A stretch of DNA of 39,405 nucleotides, from positions 1 to 39,405 of the forward strand of contig JAFLBY010000009.1 of the NCBI GenBank assembly GCA_017302855.1, read 5' to 3'. The notes under the pieces are model-generated. The model was not told where the DNA came from. It ran no database searches and was given only the letters and a program-made list of their open reading frames with translations. Below are positions 7,861 through 15,768 of the stretch, in pieces; within the stretch, counting starts at the first letter, position 1; each line of letters begins with the position of its first letter. Origin of the DNA: Candidatus Kapaibacterium sp. (lineage in GTDB: Bacteria; Bacteroidota; Ignavibacteria; Kapaibacteriales; UBA961). The translations under genes were made by a program, and so were the position numbers.

Positions 7861-10358
7861 CAGCAGAAACTTCATCATTGAAACAGTTACCAAAGACTAT
7901 TCTCGCACCTGAACAACTGCGTTGGCATTGTCCGTTGGAATATTTAGAATTTGAAACTACAAAAGATGTCGAACCATTACAAGGTATTGTCGGACAGGAA
8001 AAAGCCATTGATGCCATTGAAATGGGAGCTCAAATACAATCGCACGGCTATAATATGTTTGTATCGGGTATATCCGGCACAGGCAGATTAACAACCGTAA
8101 AACGATTATTGGGAAAAATTGCAAAAAATAAACCCAATTTATGTGACTTTTGTTATGTCCATAACTTTAAGTCACCCGATTCGCCGCGTTTATTACGATT
8201 TAAAGCCGGAAGAGGTAAGAAATTTCATAAAGCCATGGAGGAGGCGATGCTGTTCTTACGCAGACGCATTCCGCAGTTATTTGATGAAGATTCATTTCAA
8301 AGCAAAAGACGCGAAATGGTAAGTGAATATCAAAAAAATGAGCAACAACTTTTGTCCGAGTTTAATGCAAAAATTCAACCAAGTGGATTTGTGCTTGGGC
8401 AATTGCAATTGGAAGACGGAACTATCACCTCTGAAATATTTCCGGTTATTAACGGAGAACCCGTGCAAATCACCGAATTGGACGAACTTGTTGTTGAAAA
8501 AAAATTAACAAAAAAACAAGTTGAAACATATAAAAAGAAATACTTGCAATTTAAAGCAGAACTTATTGAACTGGCAAGAACCGGTGTAAAACAGCTTAAT
8601 GAATTTCGAAAAACATTGCTAGAATTTGATAAAACGTCTGTTGGTGTTATTGTTTCTACACTTTTTGAAGACCTAAAAATCCAGTTTCCGGAAAATGACG
8701 TAAAGGAATACTTTGAGGAAATAAAAGCTGATATCCTTTCACATTTACAGATATTTGTTGCCCATTCGGGACAATTGGATACAGAAAGAGGAACAGAACT
8801 TACGCCGGAAGAAATTCAAGAGAAATTTTTGCGATACAGTGTGAATCTCCTTATTGACAACTCGCATCAGCAACAAATACCGATTATAGTTGAAACATCA
8901 CCGTCATTCTCAAATTTGTTTGGAACAATTGAAAAAAAATACGATGCAAGTGGTTTCTGGAAAACAGATTTTACTCAAATCAAAGCCGGTTCATTGTTCA
9001 GAGCGGACCAAGGTTTCTTGGTGATAAATGCGCTTGATTTATTACGCGAGCAAGGTGTGTGGGCAGCCCTCAAAAGATTTTTGCTCTATGGCAAATTAGA
9101 AATTCAATCGGTGGACTCTTATATTCAGATGAGCCAAACGATGTTGAAACCACAACCCGTGGATTTAAATGTAAAAGTAATTATGATTGGAGATGCAGAA
9201 ATTTACCATGCATTATATTTTTCTGAAGAAGATTTTAAAAAAATATTCAAAATAAATGCAGAATTCGATTATGAGGCAACGAAATCTCGTGAAATGATTA
9301 TGAATTATGCTAAGTTTATGAAAAAACTCTGTGAGCAGGAACAATTACTCCATTTTAATCGCAGTGGAGTTGCAAGAGTGATTGAATGGGCTGTTGAGCA
9401 TACGGAGTCGCAGAATAAAATTACGCTACAATTTTCGGATGTCGCTGATGTGATGCGCGAAGCATCATTTTTTGCACAAAAAAATAAAGCAAAAGTGGTG
9501 ACAGGTGAATACGTGGATTTTGCACTCGAAGCTCGTCGTTTCAGAAATGATATTTATGATGCAAAAATAAAAGAAAAAATTATTGACGGTAGTGTGCTTA
9601 TTGCCACAACCGGAACAAGAGTGGGGCAGATAAATGGTTTAACTGTCTATGATACAGGACTTGTTTCATTTGGAAAACCGGCACGAATAACAGTAACCGT
9701 TGGTGTCGGCAGCACTGATATTGTCAGTATAGAACGTGAAGTAGAAATGAGTGGAAGCATTCATGATAAAGGAATCATGACAATTACGGGATTGATGCGA
9801 GAAAAATTTGCTCAAAAAAGACCCCTTACGCTTTCAGCATCCGTAGCATTTGAACAAAACTATGGTGGTATTGACGGTGATAGTGCTTCTGCTGCTGAAG
9901 TTATAGCACTTTTTTCTGCATTATCGAATATAGCTGTCAGACAAGATATTGCAATTACCGGAAGTGTTAATCAAAAAGGAGATATTCAACCAATCGGAGG
10001 TGTAAATGAAAAGATTACAGGATTTTTTGAAATATGTCAAGAACGTGGATTAACCGGCACACAAGGAGTGGTGATTCCCATACAAAATATACACGATTTG
10101 ATGTTACCTACAAAAGTCATAGATGCCGTAAAACAAGGATTGTTTTTTATTTCACCCGTTGCTACTATTGATGAAGCAGCCGAAATAATGCTTGATTATC
10201 CGACAGGTGCTGCTGCTACAGAAGAAAATCCACAATATCTATACTCAATTATTGATAAAAGACTTGAGGAATTGCATCTTGCAGCGGAAAGTGAACCCAA
10301 AGACGAAAAAAAGAAAAAGAAAAAAAGAAAAAAACGTGATCAAGCTACTGCTGAATAA
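7857..10358 (+). CDS. LonB-like ATP-dependent protease (Lon-related, AAA + S16 domain)
   Basis: The 833-residue protein belongs to the Lon-related putative protease group typified by E. coli YcbZ/LonH, not to classical Lon. The C-terminal S16 domain has a Ser-Lys dyad: S676 in DGDSAS and K719 in GGVNEKI. Their 43-residue spacing equals that of S679 and K722 in E. coli Lon. The N-terminal AAA region has a Walker-A-like G-I-S-G-T-G-R-L-T at 71-79, where the usual Lys is replaced by R77, as I recall for this subfamily. A CDFCYVHNF motif follows. The C-terminus carries a Lys/Arg-rich run. The 4-base ATGA overlap with the sensor kinase and the AAGGAG upstream suggest co-expression with it. Substrates are unknown. 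Confidence 0.9.
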   Translation: MTAETSSLKQLPKTILAPEQLRWHCPLEYLEFETTKDVEPLQGIVGQEKAIDAIEMGAQIQSHGYNMFVSGISGTGRLTTVKRLLGKIAKNKPNLCDFCYVHNFKSPDSPRLLRFKAGRGKKFHKAMEEAMLFLRRRIPQLFDEDSFQSKRREMVSEYQKNEQQLLSEFNAKIQPSGFVLGQLQLEDGTITSEIFPVINGEPVQITELDELVVEKKLTKKQVETYKKKYLQFKAELIELARTGVKQLNEFRKTLLEFDKTSVGVIVSTLFEDLKIQFPENDVKEYFEEIKADILSHLQIFVAHSGQLDTERGTELTPEEIQEKFLRYSVNLLIDNSHQQQIPIIVETSPSFSNLFGTIEKKYDASGFWKTDFTQIKAGSLFRADQGFLVINALDLLREQGVWAALKRFLLYGKLEIQSVDSYIQMSQTMLKPQPVDLNVKVIMIGDAEIYHALYFSEEDFKKIFKINAEFDYEATKSREMIMNYAKFMKKLCEQEQLLHFNRSGVARVIEWAVEHTESQNKITLQFSDVADVMREASFFAQKNKAKVVTGEYVDFALEARRFRNDIYDAKIKEKIIDGSVLIATTGTRVGQINGLTVYDTGLVSFGKPARITVTVGVGSTDIVSIEREVEMSGSIHDKGIMTITGLMREKFAQKRPLTLSASVAFEQNYGGIDGDSASAAEVIALFSALSNIAVRQDIAITGSVNQKGDIQPIGGVNEKITGFFEICQERGLTGTQGVVIPIQNIHDLMLPTKVIDAVKQGLFFISPVATIDEAAEIMLDYPTGAAATEENPQYLYSIIDKRLEELHLAAESEPKDEKKKKKKRKKRDQATAE

Positions 10359-10445
10359 TAGCGGAAAACATATATAAGAATGAACAATCAATTTTTTATT
10401 CAACGAAGCGTCTTCACGGTTTTTTTATAAAGGAGAAGTACTATA

Positions 10446-10997
10446 ATGTCACGATCATCATTTTATCCTGAAATACGTTCTACTACAGTATGCGGTATCA
10501 TTAAAGACGGGAAAGCAGTACTTGGAGCGGATGGACAAATGTCATTAGGTCATACAGTTATGAAACAAACGACTAAGAAAGTTCGCCGTCTTTACAATAA
10601 TACGGTATTGACCGGATTTGCCGGTGCGACAGCCGATGCCTTTACATTGTTGCAACGTTTTGAAGAGAAGTTAGAAACGCAAAGAGGGAATTTAGACCGT
10701 GCAGTTATTGATTTGGCTAAAGATTGGCGCACTGACAGATATTTGCGTCGTCTTGAGGCAATGATGGTAATAATGAACAGTTCAAAAATTCTTTTAGTTA
10801 GTGGAACGGGCGATATTATTGAACCCGATGATAATATCATTGCTATTGGTTCCGGCGGATCGTATGCACTGTCAGCAGCACGTGCTTTGATGAAACATTC
10901 AGATTTGGATGCTCGTTCCATTGTACAAGAATCGCTCCATATTGCTGCTGATATTTGTATTTATACTAACCATCAACTCACAATCGAAGAATTATAA
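10446..10997 (+). CDS. hslV: ATP-dependent protease subunit HslV
   Basis: HslV (ClpQ) is the proteasome-like peptidase that forms a dodecamer driven by the HslU ATPase. The 183-residue product has the N-terminal nucleophile sequence RSTTVCGI, with T13 the likely catalytic Thr after removal of a 12-residue propeptide. The E. coli protein begins almost directly at its Thr. Other family motifs are [25 protein letters not shown] and [20 protein letters not shown] at 10432-10436 is a good ribosome site for the ATG at 10446. hslU follows after 31 bases, so both are probably on one transcript. Confidence 0.96.
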   Translation: MSRSSFYPEIRSTTVCGIIKDGKAVLGADGQMSLGHTVMKQTTKKVRRLYNNTVLTGFAGATADAFTLLQRFEEKLETQRGNLDRAVIDLAKDWRTDRYLRRLEAMMVIMNSSKILLVSGTGDIIEPDDNIIAIGSGGSYALSAARALMKHSDLDARSIVQESLHIAADICIYTNHQLTIEEL

Positions 10998-11028
10998 TTT
11001 TTTACATCATATACTTGTAATTATAGAA

Positions 11029-12402
11029 ATGACACAAACAGAAATTTCACAATCACGAACACCAAAAGAAATAGTAGAAGAATTAGATAAATATATTATT
11101 GGACAAAATGCGGCAAAACGTGCCGTTGCCATAGCACTTCGTAATCGTTGGAGAAGACAAAGCGTAAAAACCGATATTCGTGATGAAATAATGCCCAATA
11201 ACATTATCATGATAGGTCCTACCGGTGTGGGAAAAACAGAAATTGCGCGACGACTTGCAAAATTAGCCGGTGCACCTTTTGTTAAAGTAGAGGCAACAAA
11301 ATTTACCGAAGTTGGCTATGTCGGTCGTGACGTAGAATCTATTGTCCGTGATCTGGCTGAAGCCGCGGTCAATATGGTACGAGCTGAAAAAAGTGCAGAG
11401 GTACAAATTCAAGCAAAAAATGCTGCAATTAATAGAGTGTTAGATGCTTTAATTCCGCCATTGAAACGCGGACCATCATTTGATACTGCCTCTGATGAAG
11501 ATATTGAAATGAATAGTAAAACACGTGATAAATTCCGTGAAATGATTCTTGACGGTGCATTGAATGAAAGACAAATAGAAATTGATATTACGGTGGATCC
11601 GAGTAGTTCTTTACATGTATTGGGACCTATGGGTATGGACGAAATGACATCGAATATTCAAGAAATGCTTGGTTCGATGATGCCGAAAAAATCGAAAACA
11701 CGTAAAGTCACTGTCGCAGAAGCATTAGTGCTTTGTGAAAAAGAAGAATCCGAAAAGTTAATTGATATGGATAAAGTCACACGTGAAGCTATTCGTCGTG
11801 CAGAAAATACAGGTATTGTTTTTATTGACGAGATAGATAAAGTAGCATCACGCAGCGGAGATGGTCATGGACCGTCGGTTTCACGTGAAGGCGTACAGCG
11901 CGATTTATTACCTATTGTCGAGGGTAGTGCTGTCAATACCAAGCATGGTGTTGTAAAGACAGACCATGTTCTCTTTATTGCATCGGGTGCATTTCATGTT
12001 TCTAAACCTTCCGATTTAATCCCCGAATTACAAGGACGTTTTCCTATCAGAGTAGAATTACAAAGTCTGACCGAAGAGGATTTTATTAATATTCTTACGG
12101 TGCCCCAAAATGCACTTATTAAACAGTATAAAGCATTATTGGAAACAGAAAATATTGTTTTGGAATTTGATCCTTCTGCAATTAAAGAAATTGCCGCTAC
12201 CGCAGCAAGAGTAAATGATGATGTGGCAAATATTGGTGCTCGCCGCTTACATACTATCCTTACGACACTACTTGATGAAATAATGTTTGATGCAACAGCA
12301 GCAACGATGAGTCATCAAACTATCACTATTGATGATTCTTATGTGAGCGATAAATTATCGCAGATTGCGGGTAATACAGATGTAAGCAAATATATACTAT
12401 AA
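11029..12402 (+). CDS. hslU: HslU ATPase subunit of the HslUV protease
   Basis: HslU (ClpY) is the AAA+ unfoldase that feeds substrates to HslV. I start at the ATG at 11029, giving 457 residues; the frame stays open into hslV, but the extra 40 upstream codons would overlap hslV and do not match the family's usual N-terminus. Motifs: [15 protein letters not shown] at the start, Walker [10 protein letters not shown], the pore motif region GYVGRDVES, Walker B VFIDEIDK, sensor region GRFPIRVEL, and the C-domain [10 protein letters not shown]. It ends in YIL, as expected for HslU tails that dock in HslV. No strong Shine-Dalgarno is visible; hslV is directly upstream and a TSUP gene follows after 4 bases. 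Confidence 0.97.
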   Translation: MTQTEISQSRTPKEIVEELDKYIIGQNAAKRAVAIALRNRWRRQSVKTDIRDEIMPNNIIMIGPTGVGKTEIARRLAKLAGAPFVKVEATKFTEVGYVGRDVESIVRDLAEAAVNMVRAEKSAEVQIQAKNAAINRVLDALIPPLKRGPSFDTASDEDIEMNSKTRDKFREMILDGALNERQIEIDITVDPSSSLHVLGPMGMDEMTSNIQEMLGSMMPKKSKTRKVTVAEALVLCEKEESEKLIDMDKVTREAIRRAENTGIVFIDEIDKVASRSGDGHGPSVSREGVQRDLLPIVEGSAVNTKHGVVKTDHVLFIASGAFHVSKPSDLIPELQGRFPIRVELQSLTEEDFINILTVPQNALIKQYKALLETENIVLEFDPSAIKEIAATAARVNDDVANIGARRLHTILTTLLDEIMFDATAATMSHQTITIDDSYVSDKLSQIAGNTDVSKYIL

Positions 12403-12406
12403 AAAA

Positions 12407-13198
12407 ATGGAATATCTTTATCTTATTGTTATTGCTGTCATTGCATGTGGTGCATCTGTTATGACATTTATCAGCGGCTTTGGGTTGGGAACAATTCTCT
12501 TGCCTGTGTTTATGTTTGTTTTCCCTTTGCCGATAGCAATTGCAGCAACAGCTATAGTCCATTTTGGCAATAATATTGCAAAATTATTTGCTGTCTATCG
12601 TGATATTGATATTCCTGTTCTATTTCGTTTTGGTATTCCTGCAATTATTGCTGCCGCTACAGGAGCATTGTTTTTTGAAATGGCAGCATCTATGCCGACA
12701 CTTTATACATACACATTGAACAATATATATGAGCTAAAAATGCTACCTGTCAACCTCATTGTTGGAAGTATCATTATTATCTTTACTTTTTTAGATGATA
12801 TTAAAATTACACAGCAAAAACTTTCCGCATATTGGCTTATTATTGGTGGGGTATTGTCAGGATTTTTTGGCGGAATTTCGGGTCATCAAGGTGCATTACG
12901 TTCTTTAGTGCTATCAAAAACTTTTTTGTCGAAACAACAATTTGTTGCAACGGGTGTAGTTATAGCTTGTTGTGTTGATATAGTGCGGCTTTTTCTTTAT
13001 GGCAGTTCGATTTCTGTACAAACCTACACAGTAGATTCATTATTGTCAATAATTGTTGCATTATGTGGAGCTTTTTTGGGAATAGTGATTGGAAAGAAAC
13101 AATTACAGTCAATGACTCATAGACAATTTCATAGTATTGTAAAGTATGGATTATTACTCTTTGGAATATTGTTGATTTTTGGTTTATTAACTCGATAA
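12407..13198 (+). CDS. Second TSUP-family (TauE/SafE-like) membrane permease
   Basis: This 263-residue membrane protein has seven or eight hydrophobic segments and the two TSUP repeat regions: MTFISGFGLGTILLPVF near the N-terminus and LSGFFGGISGHQGALRSLV in the middle. The substrate is unknown; family members handle sulfite, sulfonates or similar organic or inorganic anions. It begins 4 bases after hslU and ends 10 bases before the acyltransferase gene, so it is probably transcribed with hslVU. It differs clearly from the permease at 2855, with only the family motifs shared. Confidence 0.85.
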   Translation: MEYLYLIVIAVIACGASVMTFISGFGLGTILLPVFMFVFPLPIAIAATAIVHFGNNIAKLFAVYRDIDIPVLFRFGIPAIIAAATGALFFEMAASMPTLYTYTLNNIYELKMLPVNLIVGSIIIIFTFLDDIKITQQKLSAYWLIIGGVLSGFFGGISGHQGALRSLVLSKTFLSKQQFVATGVVIACCVDIVRLFLYGSSISVQTYTVDSLLSIIVALCGAFLGIVIGKKQLQSMTHRQFHSIVKYGLLLFGILLIFGLLTR

Positions 13199-13208
13199 CT
13201 ACAGTGCT

Positions 13209-13931
13209 ATGAAAAAATCAATACTTTTTATATTTCAAGCAATTGCCATAATTATAGCTACAACATTGTATTGCTCGAGTGTTGTTGTCATGATGGTACT
13301 GATGCGAAGCAAGACGATTTTTTTTCCGATGTGTCGTTCTTGGTCGCGAGTATTATTGGCAATTTCAGGAGTGAAGGTCAATATAATAGGTAATGTTGAT
13401 TTACCGCCGAAAACATCATGTGTCTATGTTTGTAATCATGCAAGTTTGTTTGATATACCAGTGTTAATTGCTTATTTGCCCGATTATGTGAGAATTATGT
13501 ATAAAAGGGAATTACGAAAAATACCGATTATGGGATGGACATTAGCTGTATCGCCATTTATTCCGATAACACGTGCGGACGGTCGCGATGCCATGCGCAG
13601 TGTGAATGAATCCATAGAAGCTGTGCAGCACGGTGAATCGGTTATCGTCTTTGCCGAGGGTACACGTTCCCAAGATGGAATTTTAGGTGAATTTAAGCGT
13701 GGCGCATTTATGGTTGCTGCTCGTTCGCGTAAAGCAATTGTACCCGTCACATTAATTGGCACATCAACAATTTTACCAAAGAAAAAATTATATTTCAATG
13801 GGGGAACCGTGACTATGGTCATAAATTCTTCGGTAACATTAGGCGATGAACCTAATAAACAACAAGAAAATGAAGCACGTCTGGCAGTTCATGCAATTAT
13901 TGCAGATAATTTGGAAAAACTAAACAATTAA
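13209..13931 (+). CDS. plsC: 1-acyl-sn-glycerol-3-phosphate acyltransferase (PlsC-type)
   Basis: This enzyme family acylates lysophosphatidic acid to phosphatidic acid at the membrane. The 240-residue product has an N-terminal membrane segment at ~4-31, the acyltransferase motif I N-H-A-S-L-F-D with H77 and D82 (HX4D), motif II-like FIPITRADGRDAM, motif III FAEGTRSQDG, and a later VPVTLIGTSTILPKK region typical of PlsC. It lies 10 bases after the TSUP gene and is the last gene of the plus-strand hslVU run. Paralogous acyltransferases with other acyl acceptors exist, so specificity is inferred. The 320 bases that follow hold no intact gene. Confidence 0.9.
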   Translation: MKKSILFIFQAIAIIIATTLYCSSVVVMMVLMRSKTIFFPMCRSWSRVLLAISGVKVNIIGNVDLPPKTSCVYVCNHASLFDIPVLIAYLPDYVRIMYKRELRKIPIMGWTLAVSPFIPITRADGRDAMRSVNESIEAVQHGESVIVFAEGTRSQDGILGEFKRGAFMVAARSRKAIVPVTLIGTSTILPKKKLYFNGGTVTMVINSSVTLGDEPNKQQENEARLAVHAIIADNLEKLNN

Positions 13932-14041
13932 AAGAACATATCATCGCCAACCAACAAGCCACCGAGCAACTGCTCAAAGCATTGCTGCATCAGGCGTTTG
14001 AGGTGGGGGAAATAGAAAAATCCAAATCCCGAAGGGATTAA
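13931..14041 (+). pseudogene. Possible remnant of a coding 3' end (type I restriction S-like tail)
   Basis: Directly after plsC, in a different frame, about 35 codons without a start encode an Ala/Gln/Leu-rich helical stretch (N-Q-Q-A-T-E-Q-L-L-K-A-L-L-H-Q-A-F-E) ending in TAA at 14039-14041. Such a tail is reminiscent of the C-terminal coiled coil of HsdS-type specificity subunits, but this is a memory-based resemblance only. There is no upstream domain, so if real it is a fragment. Part of it is duplicated at 14166. Confidence 0.25.
13958..13986 (+). repeat. Direct repeat copy 1 (29-mer)
   Basis: A 29-base sequence beginning GCCACCGAGCAACTGC recurs at 14166-14194 with a single C/T difference, 208 bases downstream. 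The two copies flank the palindrome cluster at 14025-14140, suggesting duplication or recombination around it. Confidence 0.85.
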
Positions 14042-14140
14042 ATGTTTATAGAAGCATCAACAAGCAAATTGAATACGACCGCACCGGAGTCGAACAATAA
14101 TATAAAACATTTCTATAAACGTTTTACCCCGTTGGGGTAA
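14025..14140. repeat. Composite palindromic (REP-like) element
   Basis: Three small palindromes lie in 116 bases: AATCCCGAAGGGATT at 14025-14039 (6-bp stem, GAA loop), an imperfect one with CGAC at 14076 and GTCG at 14089, and TTACCCCGTTGGGGTAA at 14124-14140 (7-bp stem, GTT loop). In addition AATGTTTATAGAA at 14041-14053 is inverted as TTCTATAAACGTT at 14111-14123, with one mismatch. The two outer GC hairpins and the inner inverted repeat form a symmetrical unit like the dispersed palindromic repeats of some Bacteroidota. Whether other copies exist cannot be seen in this window. Confidence 0.65.
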
Positions 14141-14165
14141 TGTGTGACGAAGAGAAAGGCAATTT

Positions 14166-14194
14166 GCCACCGAGCAATTGCTCAAAGCATTGCT
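14166..14194 (+). repeat. Direct repeat copy 2 (29-mer)
   Basis: This is the second copy of the 29-mer at 13958-13986, differing at one base. It sits between the palindrome cluster and the 3' end of the amino-acid permease gene. The remaining sequence from 14195 to 14251 shows nothing recognisable. Confidence 0.85.
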
Positions 14195-14251
14195 CAATCT
14201 CGACAAACTAAAGAGGTTTGGAATTTACCAATTTTTAAACGTAATCATTGT

Positions 14252-15703
14252 TTATCTTCTCTTCATAAATTCATAGACGGGGATGCCAAGAAGAACAATG
14301 AATAAACCGGGTAAAGAGGTGTCACTTTTTTCAAAGAGCAAAACAAGTGCAATGATTGAAGCAAGAACAATATAAAGACCGGGTAAAATAGGATAACCGA
14401 ATGCTTTGTAAGGACGTTCTGCCGATGGTTGTTTTTTCCGTAAAATAAATATTCCGGCTATAGTCAAAATATAGAAAAGTAATACTGCAAAGACGACATA
14501 ATCCAACAGTGCGCCATAGCCACCGGAAAGACAAAGTAAGGAAGCCCAAATCGCTTGAATAATAAGTGCATTTTGGGGGACACCTTGCTTATTTAATTCC
14601 GCTGCCTGCTTAAAAAATAAAGCATCTTTTGCCATCGCATAATATGCTCTTGCGCCGGAGAGAATAAGCCCATTATTGCAACCGAATGTCGAAACCATAA
14701 TTAATGCAGCCATCACTAACACTGCATTATTGCCCAAAATAACAGATATTGCAGCAGTTCCCACACGATCATTGACAGCATATTGTATTCCTTTGCCGAT
14801 TACATCGAGTGCCATCGCATCACCATGTAAAGGTAATACCATAAGATATGAGATATTTGCGGTAATATATAATAATGTGACAATACCCGTTCCAATAGCT
14901 AAACTTAAAGGGATGGTACGCTTGGGATTACGCACTTCACCTGCGGTAAATGTAATATTATTCCAGGCATCACTTGAAAAAATACTTCCCACTAATGCAG
15001 CACAAAAGACAAGAAATAATGACCATAGATCAAGGTTGGAAGCATCGCCATGAATGACAAAAAAATTATCACCAAAATTTGCATTGATGGCATTAGCATT
15101 ACTCCCGATAATGATACCGAGTAAAATGACAAAGGCAAGTGCCAATGATTTTGATGAAGTAAAGATATTTTGGACAATTTTACCGGCTTGCACACCCCGA
15201 ATATTAATGAGCGTTAAGACCCAAATACTGATGACGGCAAGAATTTGTGCACCGGAAATAGTAAATGAAGATTGCCCCAAAGGAAGTGAAAATAGTTGTG
15301 AATTTTCAGAGACTGCGGGAAAAAAGACAGCGGTAAATTTTGCAAATGCTACGGCAACAGCAGCAATAGTTCCAGTTTGAATGACAAGAAAAAGTGTCCA
15401 TCCATAGAGAAAAGCAATACGATTATTATATGCTTCGCGCAGATAAACATATTGACCGCCTGCGGAGGGCATCATGCCGGCAAGTTCGCCATAGCTGAGA
15501 GCAGCTATCAGTGTGATGACCCCTGTCAAAGCCCATGCTAACAGTAAAAGGAAAGGACTGCCGACTTGGCGTGAGATGTCCGCACTGACAATGAAGATGC
15601 CGCTGCCGACCATGGAACCAATGACTAACATTGTTGAGTCAAAAAGACTTAGCGATCGTTGCATGTCGCTCTTCGAAGGTGTTGTTGCTTGCATAGATTT
15701 CAA
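14252..15703 (-). CDS. APC-superfamily amino-acid permease
   Basis: This 483-residue integral membrane protein is a member of the amino acid-polyamine-organocation superfamily, probably of the L-type or basic APC type. TM1 holds the characteristic broken-helix motif GSMVGSGIFIVSADI near residue 32, and the next helices contain ALSYGELAGMMPSAGGQYVYLREAY, a family signature. About twelve hydrophobic segments follow, ending with a short MKRR tail. Amino-acid uptake or exchange is the known family role; the substrate is not determinable. It is transcribed toward the repeat patch at 13.9-14.25 kb and diverges from uvrC with 65 bases between the starts. ATGs a few codons in are alternative starts. 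Confidence 0.9.
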   Translation of the reverse strand: MKSMQATTPSKSDMQRSLSLFDSTMLVIGSMVGSGIFIVSADISRQVGSPFLLLLAWALTGVITLIAALSYGELAGMMPSAGGQYVYLREAYNNRIAFLYGWTLFLVIQTGTIAAVAVAFAKFTAVFFPAVSENSQLFSLPLGQSSFTISGAQILAVISIWVLTLINIRGVQAGKIVQNIFTSSKSLALAFVILLGIIIGSNANAINANFGDNFFVIHGDASNLDLWSLFLVFCAALVGSIFSSDAWNNITFTAGEVRNPKRTIPLSLAIGTGIVTLLYITANISYLMVLPLHGDAMALDVIGKGIQYAVNDRVGTAAISVILGNNAVLVMAALIMVSTFGCNNGLILSGARAYYAMAKDALFFKQAAELNKQGVPQNALIIQAIWASLLCLSGGYGALLDYVVFAVLLFYILTIAGIFILRKKQPSAERPYKAFGYPILPGLYIVLASIIALVLLFEKSDTSLPGLFIVLLGIPVYEFMKRR

Positions 15704-15768
15704 ACTCGTGACTGATATTATTGTAATTCGCGTCTATATCGTATATTGCGAAGTTACGTGATTTCTCC

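Noticed and set aside
10295..10340. A-rich run at the end of the LonB-like gene as a frameshift or slippage site
   Set aside because: The Lys/Arg-rich tail is in frame and ends in a normal stop; there is no downstream coding sequence to join.
10909..11028. Upstream extension of the hslU frame to 10909
   Set aside because: It would overlap hslV by 89 bases and adds a hydrophobic N-terminus not seen in HslU; the ATG at 11029 matches the family start.
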